Positions 1 through 9,262 of a stretch of DNA of 64,000 bases are shown here, one piece after another. Under the pieces are notes generated by a model. The model was not told the DNA's origin. It saw only the letters and a list, made by a program, of their open reading frames with translations, and made no database searches. The DNA lies in contig NZ_ATTE01000001.1 in the NCBI RefSeq assembly GCF_000419525.1, positions 868,001 to 932,000 of the forward strand, in the 5' to 3' direction. The DNA comes from Leucothrix mucor DSM 2157 (GTDB lineage: Bacteria; Pseudomonadota; Gammaproteobacteria; Thiotrichales; Thiotrichaceae). How positions within the stretch are numbered: the stretch's first letter is position 1; every line of letters begins with the position of its first letter. Made by a program: the position numbers and the translations under genes.

Positions 1-1
1 T

Positions 2-373
2 ATCGTTGGAAAGCCAATGGCAGCGCTGTTATTGCAGCAAAGCTGCACCGTTACTGTTGCACATTCCCGGACTAAGGATTTGCCAGCGGTTTGCCGTGAA
101 GCGGATATCTTAGTGGCGGCGGTTGGTATTCCTCACTTTATTCAAGGTGACTGGATTAAGCCTGGCGCGACGGTAATTGATGTGGGTATTAACCGCATTC
201 AAGACTCTGAGACAGGTAAGAATCGTTTGGTGGGTGATGTTGATTTCGCTGCGGCGAAAGATGTTGCGGGTGCCATTACACCAGTACCGGGTGGCGTTGG
301 TCCAATGACGATTGCTTGCTTGATGTACAATACAGTACGTGCAGCAAAAAATCAGGCCGGTATTAAAGATTAA
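2..373 (+). CDS. folD: FolD, 3' part (methylene-THF dehydrogenase/cyclohydrolase)
   Basis: This is the C-terminal part of the bifunctional methylenetetrahydrofolate dehydrogenase/methenyltetrahydrofolate cyclohydrolase, which interconverts one-carbon folates in the cytoplasm. The window begins inside the gene; the reading frame runs from base 2, upstream of the first visible Met. Diagnostic stretches are IVGKPMA at the start, the NADP-domain segment ADILVAAVG, and the family signature [11 protein letters not shown] near the C-terminus. About 124 residues are visible, against roughly 285 in full-length FolD. It is convergent with tupA, and a bidirectional terminator lies between them. Confidence 0.95.
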   Translation: MVGKPMAALLLQQSCTVTVAHSRTKDLPAVCREADILVAAVGIPHFIQGDWIKPGATVIDVGINRIQDSETGKNRLVGDVDFAAAKDVAGAITPVPGGVGPMTIACLMYNTVRAAKNQAGIKD

Positions 374-466
374 TGAGTGCAGGGTGGGGAATGGCTGATT
401 GAGTCATTCTCGACTTAGTACTTTTAAGGCTAGTTAGTGCGTTGAATTAATGTATCTGACGGCCAC

Positions 467-507
467 AAAAAAGCGGGCTAGCTGTTAAAGGCTAAGCCCG
501 CTTTTTT
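467..507. terminator. Bidirectional rho-independent terminator between folD and tupA
   Basis: A near-perfect hairpin has arms at 467-479 and 495-507. The GC-rich stem core (GCGGGCT/AGCCCGC) is flanked by A6 on the left and T6 on the right, so it gives a U-tract on either strand. It sits between the convergent folD and tupA stops. Confidence 0.9.
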
Positions 508-558
508 ATGCAACTGCATTGTTTAGAACAATGCAGCGCTTAACAAAACAAGTTGCGC

Positions 559-1383
559 TTATTCTGCTTTTGCTGCGCTTGGGATAAATAACTGCTTATC
601 GTTGATCTTAAAGTCAGCAATCATTTTTTGGCCAGCATCCGAGACAATCCAATCAATAAATGCTTGTGCACCTTTATTGTTAATGTCTGGGTAGCGTTTA
701 GGGCTGACCGCGATAATGCCATATGGGTTAAACATCACTTCATCGCCTTCCAGCACGACTTTAAGTGGTGATTTAGACTCATAAGCCAACCAAGTGCCAC
801 GGTCTGCCATGGTGTAACCGCCCAACTCGCCCGCCATTTGCAGTACTTTGCCCATGCCTTGGCCTGCTTCGCGATACCATTTACCTTCAGGTGTCACTTC
901 CGCCGCTGCCCACAATTGCTTCTCTTTTTTGTGAGTACCGGAGTCATCACCGCGAGAGACAAAGTCCGCTTCTGCTTCAGCCACTTTCTTTAGCGCTTCG
1001 GCGGCTGTTTTAACGGTTTTAACGCCTGCTGGGTCGGCTTCTGGACCCACTAAGACAAAGTCGTTATACATCACATCGTAACGCTTATCGCCATAGCCTT
1101 CGGCAACAAACTTATCTTCGGCAGCGCGGGCGTGAACTAAAACTACATCCACATCGCCATCCATACCCATTTTCAGAGCTTTACCGGTACCCACTGCAAT
1201 GACTTGCACTTCGTAGCCTGACTCTTCCTGAAAGCTTGGCAGAATGGCTTTTAGCAAACCGGAATTATCCGTGCTGGTCGTGGTTGCCATCTTTAATATT
1301 GGGTTTTCAGGAGCAGGGGTAGCCGCCTGTGCTGTGCCAAATAAAGCAGCAGATAATAACAGTGTAGAGAATAGCTTTTTCAC
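559..1383 (-). CDS. tupA: Tungstate ABC transporter substrate-binding protein TupA
   Basis: Periplasmic oxyanion-binding protein that captures tungstate for a TupBC permease/ATPase. It has a typical signal peptide (MKK, hydrophobic stretch, AQA cleavage near residue 20), followed by the TupA-type ligand motif TTTSTDNSGLL, then VGTGKAL, VHARAAE, and SRGDDSGTHKKE, which is characteristic of TupA/WtpA-like proteins rather than ModA. Length 274 aa is normal. The start is GTG, preceded by GAGGAA with good spacing. No tupB or tupC lies beside it: downstream is convergent folD, and upstream is a divergent response regulator. A sigma-54-type promoter lies about 40 bases upstream of the start codon. 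A related anion (molybdate, sulfate) as ligand cannot be excluded. Confidence 0.85.
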   Translation of the reverse strand: MKKLFSTLLLSAALFGTAQAATPAPENPILKMATTTSTDNSGLLKAILPSFQEESGYEVQVIAVGTGKALKMGMDGDVDVVLVHARAAEDKFVAEGYGDKRYDVMYNDFVLVGPEADPAGVKTVKTAAEALKKVAEAEADFVSRGDDSGTHKKEKQLWAAAEVTPEGKWYREAGQGMGKVLQMAGELGGYTMADRGTWLAYESKSPLKVVLEGDEVMFNPYGIIAVSPKRYPDINNKGAQAFIDWIVSDAGQKMIADFKINDKQLFIPSAAKAE

Positions 1384-1422
1384 GGTGATTTTTCCTCGGG
1401 TTTAGTTACGTAACCGTTTGTC

Positions 1423-1438
1423 AGCAAAATTGATGCCA
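1423..1438 (-). promoter_or_regulatory. Sigma-54 (-24/-12) promoter of tupA
   Basis: On the minus strand the sequence reads TGGCATCAATTTTGCT, matching the RpoN consensus TGGCAC-N5-TTGCW with exact GG-N10-GC spacing. The predicted transcription start would lie near 1412, leaving a roughly 30-base leader before the tupA GTG. An imperfect palindrome at 1468-1482 (TTAAAC/GTTAA halves) lies upstream and could be the activator site. The adjacent divergent gene encodes a sigma-54 activator, which strongly supports the reading. Confidence 0.7.
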
Positions 1439-1549
1439 GAGGAATAATGTCTAGAAAAAACAGTAAATTAAACCATTGTTAAGTGGGTAAAAAAGCAATT
1501 TCGGTCTATAATGACTCATAATTCTGTGAGTCGATGAGACAATTTGTCC

Positions 1550-2884
1550 ATGAAGTCAATATTAGTACTAGATGATGAACCGGGCATTTTGTCCTTTTTA
1601 CAACGAGGCTTGGGTCATCATTATGGAATGGTCGAAACGGCGGGCGATTTATCGCAAGCTGATGAATTAATTGATCGCTGCCATTTTGATTTAATTATCT
1701 CCGATATTCGTCTGCCGGATGGCTCGGGCGTGGAGTGGCTGACCAAAATCCGCGAGCAAGGTCATCAAACCCCCGTTATCTTTATGACGGCTTATGCTGA
1801 TTTGCAAACGGCCATCGAAGCGCTGCGGGTTGGGGCGGTTGATTTCTTAATGAAGCCATTTCGCTTGGAGCAAATGCAGACGGCGGTTGACCGTTGCTTG
1901 CAATACGAGCAACTGCGCCGAGAAAATTATGTATTTCGCCGCCAGTTAGAGCAGGAATTTAATGGCTCAATCATGATCGGCGAGTGCAAAGAAATTCTGA
2001 ATGTGTGCCAGATTATCAAGCATGTTGCACCGATGCCATCCACCGTGCTGATCGAAGGCGAATCGGGTACTGGTAAAGAGCTAGCCGCACGTGCAGTTCA
2101 CGAACTCAGTCACCGCAAAGGTAATTTTGTCTCAATTAACTGCGGCGCGATGACGGCTGAATTGTTGGAAAGTGAGCTATTCGGTCATGTCAAAGGCGCT
2201 TTTACCGGCGCACATCAGGCACGGGAAGGACTGTTTGCCTTTGCCAATGAAGGCACATTGTTCCTTGATGAGATTGGTGAAATGCCGATGTCGATGCAGG
2301 TGCACTTGCTGCGGGTATTAGAAGAGCACAGCATTCGACCGGTCGGCTCTAATGCCGAAATTAAAGTGAATGTACGCGTGCTGGCTGCGACTAATCGTAA
2401 TTTAGCCGATGAGGTTAAAAAAGGGCATTTCCGCGAAGATTTGTATTACCGCCTGAATGTATTGAGCTTGCGGATGCCACCACTACGTGAACGAATGGGC
2501 GACATACAACTACTAGGTAAACACTTTGTTGAGCAACTTTCTATTGAGTTGGGCGTACCCAAACAAGTGATTGATGCCTCCGAAGTGGCGCGCTTAAGCC
2601 AATACCGTTGGCCGGGTAATGTACGCGAGCTGAAAAATGTGATTGAGCGTTCTTTGCTATTAGGCGTGTCGCCCAGCCAGTGTATTGCAGGCTTTGTGAG
2701 TGTTAGTCAGCCTGAAAGTGTGGTTGAAGAATCTGAGTCTTTGCAGCTGGAAGTCGTGGAAAAGCAGCACATTTTAAAAGTGCTGGATACCGAGGATGGC
2801 AACAAATCGGCAGCGGCGCGTATTTTAGGCGTTTCGCGCAAAACCCTAGAGCGTAAGCTAAAGGCTTGGGGCTTGTTTGACTAA
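1550..2884 (+). CDS. Sigma-54-dependent response regulator (REC-AAA+-Fis)
   Basis: NtrC-type two-component activator of RpoN holoenzyme. With the ATG at 1550 the domains are: receiver, residues 1-120, acidic pocket D8/D9, phospho-acceptor D52 in SDIRLPD, T80 and K102; AAA+ domain about 142-370 with Walker A GESGTGKE (near 170), the sigma-54-contacting GAFTGA (216-221) and Walker B GTLFLDEIGEMP (236-246); C-terminal Fis-type helix-turn-helix ending AARILGVSRKTLERKLKAWG. A TTG start two codons earlier is possible. All catalytic motifs are intact. It diverges from tupA, whose promoter is of the sigma-54 class, so tupA is the obvious target. No sensor kinase is adjacent; the only kinase in the window is at 13966-16056. 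A mechanosensitive channel gene follows 35 bases downstream. Confidence 0.92.
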   Translation: MKSILVLDDEPGILSFLQRGLGHHYGMVETAGDLSQADELIDRCHFDLIISDIRLPDGSGVEWLTKIREQGHQTPVIFMTAYADLQTAIEALRVGAVDFLMKPFRLEQMQTAVDRCLQYEQLRRENYVFRRQLEQEFNGSIMIGECKEILNVCQIIKHVAPMPSTVLIEGESGTGKELAARAVHELSHRKGNFVSINCGAMTAELLESELFGHVKGAFTGAHQAREGLFAFANEGTLFLDEIGEMPMSMQVHLLRVLEEHSIRPVGSNAEIKVNVRVLAATNRNLADEVKKGHFREDLYYRLNVLSLRMPPLRERMGDIQLLGKHFVEQLSIELGVPKQVIDASEVARLSQYRWPGNVRELKNVIERSLLLGVSPSQCIAGFVSVSQPESVVEESESLQLEVVEKQHILKVLDTEDGNKSAAARILGVSRKTLERKLKAWGLFD

Positions 2885-2919
2885 TGAGCGGCACTTGTTT
2901 CACAGCATAAAGGCAGGCA

Positions 2920-4050
2920 ATGGACACACTCTCGCAATTTTTCTCGCAGTACTTAACCGACTTTTCAATGCTGGAATACATTCTGTTGGTTGTTTGTATT
3001 TTGCTGATTTTATTCTCTCGCCAAATTCTGGTTCACATTTTTCATATTCAGCTGGATAACGCTGGCAACCTGAGCAAGCTTAAGCTGTTTCGGGCGGGTG
3101 CGTTGCTTACGGTGGTCGCGCTACTGCTCAACCACTTTATTTTTATTGGTGGCGACAGCAATATCGCGACCAAGATGCTGGGTATTATTATGGTGGTGTT
3201 CTGCGCATTTTGGGGTAGCCAGATTGTGCAGTTCTTCATCCGCCGGCAATATGGCCGGGTGCGTGAAGTCGCTGGTGAAAAAGTCATTTCCGACAGTTAC
3301 AACAGCCGCTTGCTGAGTGTGGTGGTGACCGCTTTTGTAACTGTGTTTGCCATGATTGGCATTATACAGGTGTTGGGCTTTGATAGCTTACTGGAAGCGG
3401 GTGGCGTGCTCGGCGTGATTGGCGTCATGCTGGCATTAACGCAAGGCTCATGGGCACCAGATATTATTAGCGGCCTCATCATTATGAACAGTGATTTCTT
3501 GGATGAGGGCGATGTGGTCTCATTAAATAATGGCGAGCTGGTCGCGCAAGTGTTTCGCACCAAACTGTTTCATACCGAGCTGCTAAATCTGGTGAATAAC
3601 AACCGGATTTTATTAAACAATGCCAATCTGCGCAGCAAGACCATTCAAAACCTCTCTAAGTTTGCCTCAGCCAAGGGCTATCGCGAAAAGCTGAGCTTTA
3701 AAATCGGCTATGATGACAAGCCGGCCGATGTGCGAGCTATGTTCCAACGGGCCATGGATGCGGCACTAAAAGACGATGCAATTGGCATTGAAGAGAATCA
3801 TGATATGGAAGTCCGCGTACTGGAAACTGGCGACTACGCGATAGAGTGGGGCGTGTTTTACTACACCAAAGACATGAAAAAAATGATTCGCACCCGTCAG
3901 TTATTCTGCGAACTTATCTTGCAGGAATCACTGGCTTGCGGCATTAGTTTAGCCACGCCAGACTTGTATCAGCGGGTTTCTGACGCACCAGCCATTGCGC
4001 CAGCGTTCAAAATTAACGACAATCCGTCCAACTTTTTAGAAAATACCTGA
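2920..4050 (+). CDS. MscS-family mechanosensitive ion channel protein
   Basis: Inner-membrane protein of the small-conductance mechanosensitive channel family, which opens under membrane tension in hypo-osmotic shock. Hydrophobic segments lie near residues 17-35, 58-77, 86-105 and 132-152. A pore-helix-like glycine/alanine-rich stretch (GVLGVIGVMLALTQGSWAPDIISGLIIM) follows, and then the cytoplasmic beta domain (DEGDVVSLNNGELVAQVF..., NNRILLNNANL). The length of 376 aa is slightly above E. coli MscS. The TatD-like gene begins two bases after its stop, so they are cotranscribed. The link to osmotic relief is from the family; specific gating is not inferable. Confidence 0.85.
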   Translation: MDTLSQFFSQYLTDFSMLEYILLVVCILLILFSRQILVHIFHIQLDNAGNLSKLKLFRAGALLTVVALLLNHFIFIGGDSNIATKMLGIIMVVFCAFWGSQIVQFFIRRQYGRVREVAGEKVISDSYNSRLLSVVVTAFVTVFAMIGIIQVLGFDSLLEAGGVLGVIGVMLALTQGSWAPDIISGLIIMNSDFLDEGDVVSLNNGELVAQVFRTKLFHTELLNLVNNNRILLNNANLRSKTIQNLSKFASAKGYREKLSFKIGYDDKPADVRAMFQRAMDAALKDDAIGIEENHDMEVRVLETGDYAIEWGVFYYTKDMKKMIRTRQLFCELILQESLACGISLATPDLYQRVSDAPAIAPAFKINDNPSNFLENT

Positions 4051-4052
4051 TC

Positions 4053-4865
4053 ATGGCCAGTAAAAAACGCGACATCCCGATTTTTGAGCACCCGATTATA
4101 GAGACCCATTGTCATCTGGATTACCTTGAAGACTCGGCTTTAGCAGACACGATTGCCGCGGCACAAGCGGTGAATATCGAACGCATTATCACCATTGCCG
4201 TCTCGCCGGATAATCTGGAAACGGTCATGGGCATTACCCGCCAGCATGAGCTAGTGTGGGGCACGCAGGGCATTCACCCGCATGATGCCAGTGAATACAG
4301 CGATGCAGTCGATGCCCAGATTCGTGAGAATGCGCTAGCGCCAAAAATCGTTGCGATTGGTGAGATTGGTCTGGATTATTACTATGAGCATTCCGATCGC
4401 AGCAAACAGCGCGATGCCTTTGAGCGTCAGTTGCAAATTGCTATCGATCTGTCCATGCCGATTGTGGTGCATACCCGCGAAGCGGATGACGATATGCAGG
4501 CAATTTTGCAGAACTTTGTCGGCCAGATGCCCAAACGAGGCGTGATCCACAGCTTTACGTCAGGCAAATCGCTGGCCGAGTATTGCTTAGGGGAAGGTTT
4601 CCATCTGGGCTTTAATGGCATTAGTACCTTTAAAACTGCTGAGAATGTGCGCGAGATTGTAGAGTTGACGCCGGTTGAAAAGATTTTGTTTGAAACCGAT
4701 GCGCCATACTTAACACCCGTGCCGTATCGTGGTCGCCCGAATGAACCGAAATATTTACCCTTTATTGCTGAGCACTTGGCGGCAGTAAAAAATATTGAGC
4801 TGGAAGCCCTGCTGCCGCAAGTTTGGCAGAACAGTATGTCACTGTTTTTTGAGCAGGATGCTTAA
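4053..4865 (+). CDS. TatD/YcfH-family metal-dependent hydrolase
   Basis: TIM-barrel metallohydrolase of the TatD family, whose members act as 3'-5' DNases or D-aminoacyl-tRNA editing enzymes. Visible metal and active-site motifs: ETHCHLDYL at the N-terminus (HxH), GEIGLDYYY (catalytic Glu), VVHTREADDD, HSFTS, and ETDAPYLTP near the C-terminus. At 270 aa it is a full-length member, closest in motif wording to the YcfH branch. It starts two bases after the mscS-like gene, so the two form a transcription unit, probably with the upstream response regulator. Confidence 0.9.
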   Translation: MASKKRDIPIFEHPIIETHCHLDYLEDSALADTIAAAQAVNIERIITIAVSPDNLETVMGITRQHELVWGTQGIHPHDASEYSDAVDAQIRENALAPKIVAIGEIGLDYYYEHSDRSKQRDAFERQLQIAIDLSMPIVVHTREADDDMQAILQNFVGQMPKRGVIHSFTSGKSLAEYCLGEGFHLGFNGISTFKTAENVREIVELTPVEKILFETDAPYLTPVPYRGRPNEPKYLPFIAEHLAAVKNIELEALLPQVWQNSMSLFFEQDA

Positions 4866-4948
4866 GTCATTACTCTGTTAATTAGGGTTAGTCGTAAAAA
4901 TAAATAAACAACATGGGTGCAAACTGTACCTTTAAAGTTGGAGAAAAT

Positions 4949-6115
4949 ATGAAAATCACTGTCGCTGGAACAGGCTATGTTGGCCTCTCAAATGCCGTAC
5001 TGTTATCACAGAATCATGAAGTGGTTTGTCTGGACATTGATCCGGCCAAAATCGAGCTACTGAACGCCGGTAAAGCACCGATTGAAGATGTTGAAATCGA
5101 AGAGTACCTCACGAGTGGCAACTTAAATTTAACGGCGACGCTGGATAAAAACCAAGCTTATGACGGTGCGAGATTTGTTATTATTGCGACACCAACGGAT
5201 TATGACCCTGAGACCAATACCTTTAATACAAAGTCGGTCGAATCGGTTATCCGCGATGTGATTAGCATCAATCCAGACGCGGTGATGGTCATTAAGTCGA
5301 CCGTACCCGTGGGCTATACGCGGCAGCTTCGGGAGAAGATGGATTGTCAGAATATTATCTTCAGCCCTGAGTTCCTGCGGGAAGGTAAGGCGCTTTACGA
5401 CAACCTGCACCCATCACGCATTATCGTCGGCGAAGACTCTGATCGTGCACGTGAATTTGCGGATTTATTGCTGGAAGGCGCGAAGAAGAAAGCGGTTGAA
5501 GTGCTGTTTACCAACTCAACTGAAGCCGAAGCCGTTAAGCTGTTTTCCAATACTTATCTTGCGATGCGCGTTGCCTACTTTAATGAATTAGACACTTATT
5601 GCCAGACGCATAATCTCAGTGCCAGACAGGTAATTGAAGGCGTTGGGCTCGACCCTCGCATTGGTAATCACTACAACAACCCGTCTTTTGGATACGGTGG
5701 TTACTGCTTGCCGAAAGATACCAAACAATTGCTGGCGAACTACAATCAGGTGCCTAATAACCTGATCAGAGCGATTGTAGATGCCAACCAAACGCGTAAA
5801 GACTTTATCGCGGACACGGTACTAAAACGGAATCCGGAAGTGGTTGGTATTTATCGCCTGACGATGAAAACAGGATCGGATAATTTCAGAGCCTCCTCCA
5901 TCCAGGACGTGATGAAACGCATTCGTGCGGAAGGCGTGGAAGTGGTTATTTATGAGCCGGAGCTGGATGAAGAAGAGTTCAATGGTTTTGCAGTAATTTC
6001 AGATTTCGATGCTTTTACTCAGATGTCTGATGTCATCGTGGCAAACCGTATGACCGATGAAATTCGTGAGTTGAAAGATAAGGTTTATACGCGGGATTTG
6101 TTTAGCCGGGATTGA
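4949..6115 (+). CDS. ugd: UDP-glucose 6-dehydrogenase
   Basis: Oxidises UDP-glucose to UDP-glucuronate with two NAD+, feeding exopolysaccharide or lipid modification pathways. The N-terminal Rossmann motif is [19 protein letters not shown]; the family segments [23 protein letters not shown] and [15 protein letters not shown] (active-site Cys) follow, with the C-terminal UDP-binding domain. From the ATG at 4949, with GGAG eight bases upstream, the protein is 388 aa, the usual length for the E. coli-type enzyme; an upstream ATG at 4913 has no comparable ribosome-binding site. No other capsule genes are adjacent, so the end product is unknown. A strong terminator follows. Confidence 0.94.
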   Translation: MKITVAGTGYVGLSNAVLLSQNHEVVCLDIDPAKIELLNAGKAPIEDVEIEEYLTSGNLNLTATLDKNQAYDGARFVIIATPTDYDPETNTFNTKSVESVIRDVISINPDAVMVIKSTVPVGYTRQLREKMDCQNIIFSPEFLREGKALYDNLHPSRIIVGEDSDRAREFADLLLEGAKKKAVEVLFTNSTEAEAVKLFSNTYLAMRVAYFNELDTYCQTHNLSARQVIEGVGLDPRIGNHYNNPSFGYGGYCLPKDTKQLLANYNQVPNNLIRAIVDANQTRKDFIADTVLKRNPEVVGIYRLTMKTGSDNFRASSIQDVMKRIRAEGVEVVIYEPELDEEEFNGFAVISDFDAFTQMSDVIVANRMTDEIRELKDKVYTRDLFSRD

Positions 6116-6155
6116 TAGTCGCAAGGGCGATATCAATTATTGCTACAGCGCTAAT

Positions 6156-6196
6156 GCAATCGGGGGCTGTGAATGCACAAGTCCCCGATTGTTTTT
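6156..6196 (+). terminator. Rho-independent terminator after ugd
   Basis: The hairpin has arms CAATCGGGG (6157-6165) and CCCCGATTG (6183-6191) followed by a run of T. It lies 40 bases after the ugd stop codon. Confidence 0.85.
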
Positions 6197-6210
6197 AACT
6201 GATCAGTTCA

Positions 6211-6237
6211 GCTGCTGATTATTCGCTAATCAGCAGC
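6211..6237. terminator. Hairpin downstream of aldehyde dehydrogenase
   Basis: A perfect 11-bp inverted repeat (GCTGCTGATTA at 6211-6221, complement at 6227-6237) with a 5-base loop lies between the ugd terminator and the 3' end of the minus-strand aldehyde dehydrogenase. It has no clear U-tract, so termination is only a guess. Confidence 0.4.
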
Positions 6238-6250
6238 CAGCTGTTGCCAA

Positions 6251-7690
6251 TTACTCTGGCGTCCAGCCACTCACGGCTTTTACTTCTAAGAAGTCTTCCA
6301 AGCCCCAAACGCCGCCTTCGCGACCGTTTCCAGACTGCTTGTAACCACCAAATGGTGAGCCGGCAGAACGGCTTTGGCCATTCATTTCGACCATGCCAGA
6401 GCGCAAGCGACGTGCAACGCGATTTGCCTTTGCGCCATCTTGGGTTTGCACATAGTTAGTCAAGCCGTAGACCGTGTCATTCGCGATTTTGATAGCTTCT
6501 TCTTCAGTATCAAACGGCATCATGATCAGTACTGGGCCAAAGACCTCTTCACTGGCCAGGCGCATTTCCTGAGAGACATCAGCAAACACTGTTGGGCGTA
6601 CAAAGTAGCCCTTATCCAAACCTTCCGGAAGCCCTAAGCCGCCAGCAATCAAGCGACCGCCTTGATCAATACCGACTTTGATCAGCTCCTGAATCTTATC
6701 GAACTGCATTTTGGAAACAACAGGCCCGATATGATGACCTTCTTTAGACGCGATATCGACGGTGCAGGCTTCAGCCACTTCAGCGGCGGTAATCACGGCT
6801 TGCTCATAAATCGAGCGCTCAACCAACATGCGGGTTGGCGCGTTGCAAGACTGACCGGTATTCTGCATGCAATGCAATACGCCGCGCTTCACTGCATTCT
6901 CATCCGCATCGGCGAAGATAATGTTTGCACCTTTGCCGCCGAGCTCCAAGCTCACGCGCTTAATCGTATCTGCTGCGTTTTTGCTGATTGCCGTACCTGC
7001 ACGGGTAGAGCCAGTGAAGGAAATCATGTCGACATCTGGGTGGCCAGACAGCTGCGAACCAACGCCCATGCCATCGCCATTCACCAGATTGAACACGCCA
7101 GCTGGGAAACCTGCATCGTGCATCATTTCAGCAAACAACATGGAAGACAGCGGGGCGATTTCAGAAGGCTTTAGTACCACGGTACAACCTACGGCAATCG
7201 CTGGAATCACCTTTAGCGTGACCTGATTCATTGGCCAGTTCCATGGCGTGATCAGACCGCAAACACCTATTGGCTCGTACAAAATACGATCGTTTGGTGT
7301 GTGATCGTTTAATGGACGATCAAACTCAAAATCCTTAAGCGCAGTAATGAAATTACGGATATGCCAGCTACCGGAGCCTGCCTGTGAGCCGCAAGCTAAG
7401 GTCATTGGTGCGCCCATTTCTACGGAGATGGCTTCGCCCATTTCAGCCGCGCGCTCATCGTAAATATCGGCTAAACGCTCAACCAATGCTAAACGCTCTG
7501 CTTTTGGTGTTTGGCTCCAGCCATCAAACGCGGCGCGTGCTGCAGCGACGGCGGCATCGGTATCGGCTTGATCGCCGATGGAAATCACGGCACTGACGCT
7601 TTCATCAGAAGGGTTGATCACGTCCATATCGTGATCCTTAGCAGGCTTTACCCAATGGCCATTAATGTAGAAGTCGCGTTTTTGAAGCAT
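6251..7690 (-). CDS. NAD(P)-dependent aldehyde dehydrogenase family protein
   Basis: Full-length (479 aa) aldehyde dehydrogenase superfamily member, oxidising an aldehyde to the acid. The catalytic Glu lies in LELGGKGANIIF and the catalytic Cys in NTGQSCNAPTR; cofactor-binding and structural motifs include TPWNWPMNQ, KPSEIAPLSS, FTGSTRAG and EEVFGPVL. The C-terminal SGNGREGGVWGLEDFLEVK is typical of the group annotated as ALDH family proteins similar to betaine- or gamma-aminobutyraldehyde dehydrogenases. The substrate cannot be assigned from sequence. It is monocistronic, with 255 noncoding bases upstream. Confidence 0.88.
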   Translation of the reverse strand: MLQKRDFYINGHWVKPAKDHDMDVINPSDESVSAVISIGDQADTDAAVAAARAAFDGWSQTPKAERLALVERLADIYDERAAEMGEAISVEMGAPMTLACGSQAGSGSWHIRNFITALKDFEFDRPLNDHTPNDRILYEPIGVCGLITPWNWPMNQVTLKVIPAIAVGCTVVLKPSEIAPLSSMLFAEMMHDAGFPAGVFNLVNGDGMGVGSQLSGHPDVDMISFTGSTRAGTAISKNAADTIKRVSLELGGKGANIIFADADENAVKRGVLHCMQNTGQSCNAPTRMLVERSIYEQAVITAAEVAEACTVDIASKEGHHIGPVVSKMQFDKIQELIKVGIDQGGRLIAGGLGLPEGLDKGYFVRPTVFADVSQEMRLASEEVFGPVLIMMPFDTEEEAIKIANDTVYGLTNYVQTQDGAKANRVARRLRSGMVEMNGQSRSAGSPFGGYKQSGNGREGGVWGLEDFLEVKAVSGWTPE

Positions 7691-7945
7691 GGTGAATTCC
7701 TGTGATTACTCGGTTATCGATGGCAAATATCATAGGACTTCCGCGGGAGGATGGGAAACTATTTTTGTGATCACCTTTTGGTTTTTTGGTAAGAAGAGAT
7801 GGTTTTGATGACAGAGAAGCGAGACTAGGGGATTGTTTACTCTCCATTAAAGGGTTTTTTAGAGTCGATATGACAAAGTGATTGGCGAGTACATTCAAAG
7901 ACGCTTCTTTCAATAGGTGTGATACATGGCCAAATAATGAATGAG

Positions 7946-9118
7946 TTATTTTTTTGCAAATGAGTTAACAGCCGCACTCAGCAAAATAAATACAATGCTA
8001 ACAACCACAACACCCGGCCACTGATACAGGTCAAATGCCTGCACTCCAGCAACAGAGCCAATCGCACCCCCAATGTAATATCCCAACATATAAATCCCAT
8101 TGATGCGACTTTGAGCCGCCGGATCGATACTAAACACACGCACCTGATTGGCGACCTGCGCACTAAAAATAGCAAAGTCGATTAAGATAATGCCCACAAT
8201 GAGTGATGCCAGACTGCCTGAAAACAGCCCTGTGATAGCAAAGCCAACAGCCCCTAGTGCCAGTGCAATCAGCACTAATTTTTTGGAGCCTAAGGTATTA
8301 ACCCATTTACCCGAGGCCTTTGCCCCAATGACGCCTGCCAGTGCAATCACGCCAAATAATCCGGCTTCCTGCGCGTTGTAATTAAACGGTTCATCGCTAA
8401 CATAAATAGCGAGTGTTGCCCAAAGTGCGTTAAAAGAGGCAAACCAAAGTGCGCCAGACAGCGTGAATACTTGCAGTGATTTGTGCTGAATAAATAAAGA
8501 CAGCGTGCTCTTAATCAGCGGCCAGTAGCGTAAGTTAGTTTGTGGCTTATTGGTCGGTAAAAACCTATGAAGCAATGCCCCAAATATTGCAGCAAAAAGC
8601 GCCGACATGATAAACACACTGCGCCATCCAAAGTGCTCACCCACAAATCCGCTTAGGGTTCTTGAGAGTAAAATACCAATGGTTAAGCCCATCATGAGCG
8701 TACCGAGGGTTGCACCTTTGTTTTCAGGAGATACCAGTGAGGCTGCGAACGGAATTAGTTGTTGCGTGATATTAGCGCTCACCCCGATTAAAAACACGGC
8801 AATCAGTAATGCCGGTAAGTTCGGTGCGATTACTGCAAACCCACAGGAAACCACTAACAAGCACGATAAAATACCGATTAAACGACGTCGTGCAATAGAG
8901 TCACCCAAAGGAGAAATAAATAGCAGCGCAAAGGCGTAACCAAATTGCGTTAAGGCGGGGATGCTACCGAGCTGCGAGTTTGTTAAATTAAACTCATCGG
9001 CTATGAGTGGTAAAATAGGCTGGCTGTAATACAGGTTTGCAGCGGTGGCACCAATTGCGGTGGTCATCAATAACAAAATAAATCGACTTAACGATTGGCT
9101 CTGTTCTGGGGTATTCAT
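7946..9118 (-). CDS. MFS transporter (12-TM drug/metabolite exporter type)
   Basis: Major facilitator superfamily protein of 390 aa with about 12 hydrophobic helices. The N-terminal GATAANLYYSQPILPLIADEF and the loop motif GDSIARRRLIG (motif A) are typical of the DHA1-like exporters that commonly pair with a divergent LysR regulator. The divergent neighbour at 9263 is indeed a LysR gene, although it is frameshifted. The intergenic stretch 9119-9262 should carry both promoters and the LysR site. The substrate is unknown. Confidence 0.85.
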   Translation of the reverse strand: MNTPEQSQSLSRFILLLMTTAIGATAANLYYSQPILPLIADEFNLTNSQLGSIPALTQFGYAFALLFISPLGDSIARRRLIGILSCLLVVSCGFAVIAPNLPALLIAVFLIGVSANITQQLIPFAASLVSPENKGATLGTLMMGLTIGILLSRTLSGFVGEHFGWRSVFIMSALFAAIFGALLHRFLPTNKPQTNLRYWPLIKSTLSLFIQHKSLQVFTLSGALWFASFNALWATLAIYVSDEPFNYNAQEAGLFGVIALAGVIGAKASGKWVNTLGSKKLVLIALALGAVGFAITGLFSGSLASLIVGIILIDFAIFSAQVANQVRVFSIDPAAQSRINGIYMLGYYIGGAIGSVAGVQAFDLYQWPGVVVVSIVFILLSAAVNSFAKK

Positions 9119-9262
9119 CTTTTTATCTCAGGTGAAGAAGTCATGAGCGGATGATAGGGTTTAGCCTGATATAACAAAAATGTTAATATATGATCGAATC
9201 TATGCGATTAGTGTATAGATGGTGTTTCAGGTTTTAACGTGAGCAGGTAATGTAGGAAAGCG

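Noticed and set aside
2703-2981. Minus-strand open frame of 92 codons across the end of the response regulator gene
   Set aside because: It lies opposite the Fis domain, which has unmistakable protein conservation, and its translation has no family features.
6662-7226. Long plus-strand frames inside the aldehyde dehydrogenase
   Set aside because: They are antisense shadows of a gene with a complete set of catalytic motifs.
7662-7913. Minus-strand open frame upstream of the aldehyde dehydrogenase
   Set aside because: It overlaps the start of the dehydrogenase in another frame and has low-complexity Ser/Lys composition; the region looks like a leader.
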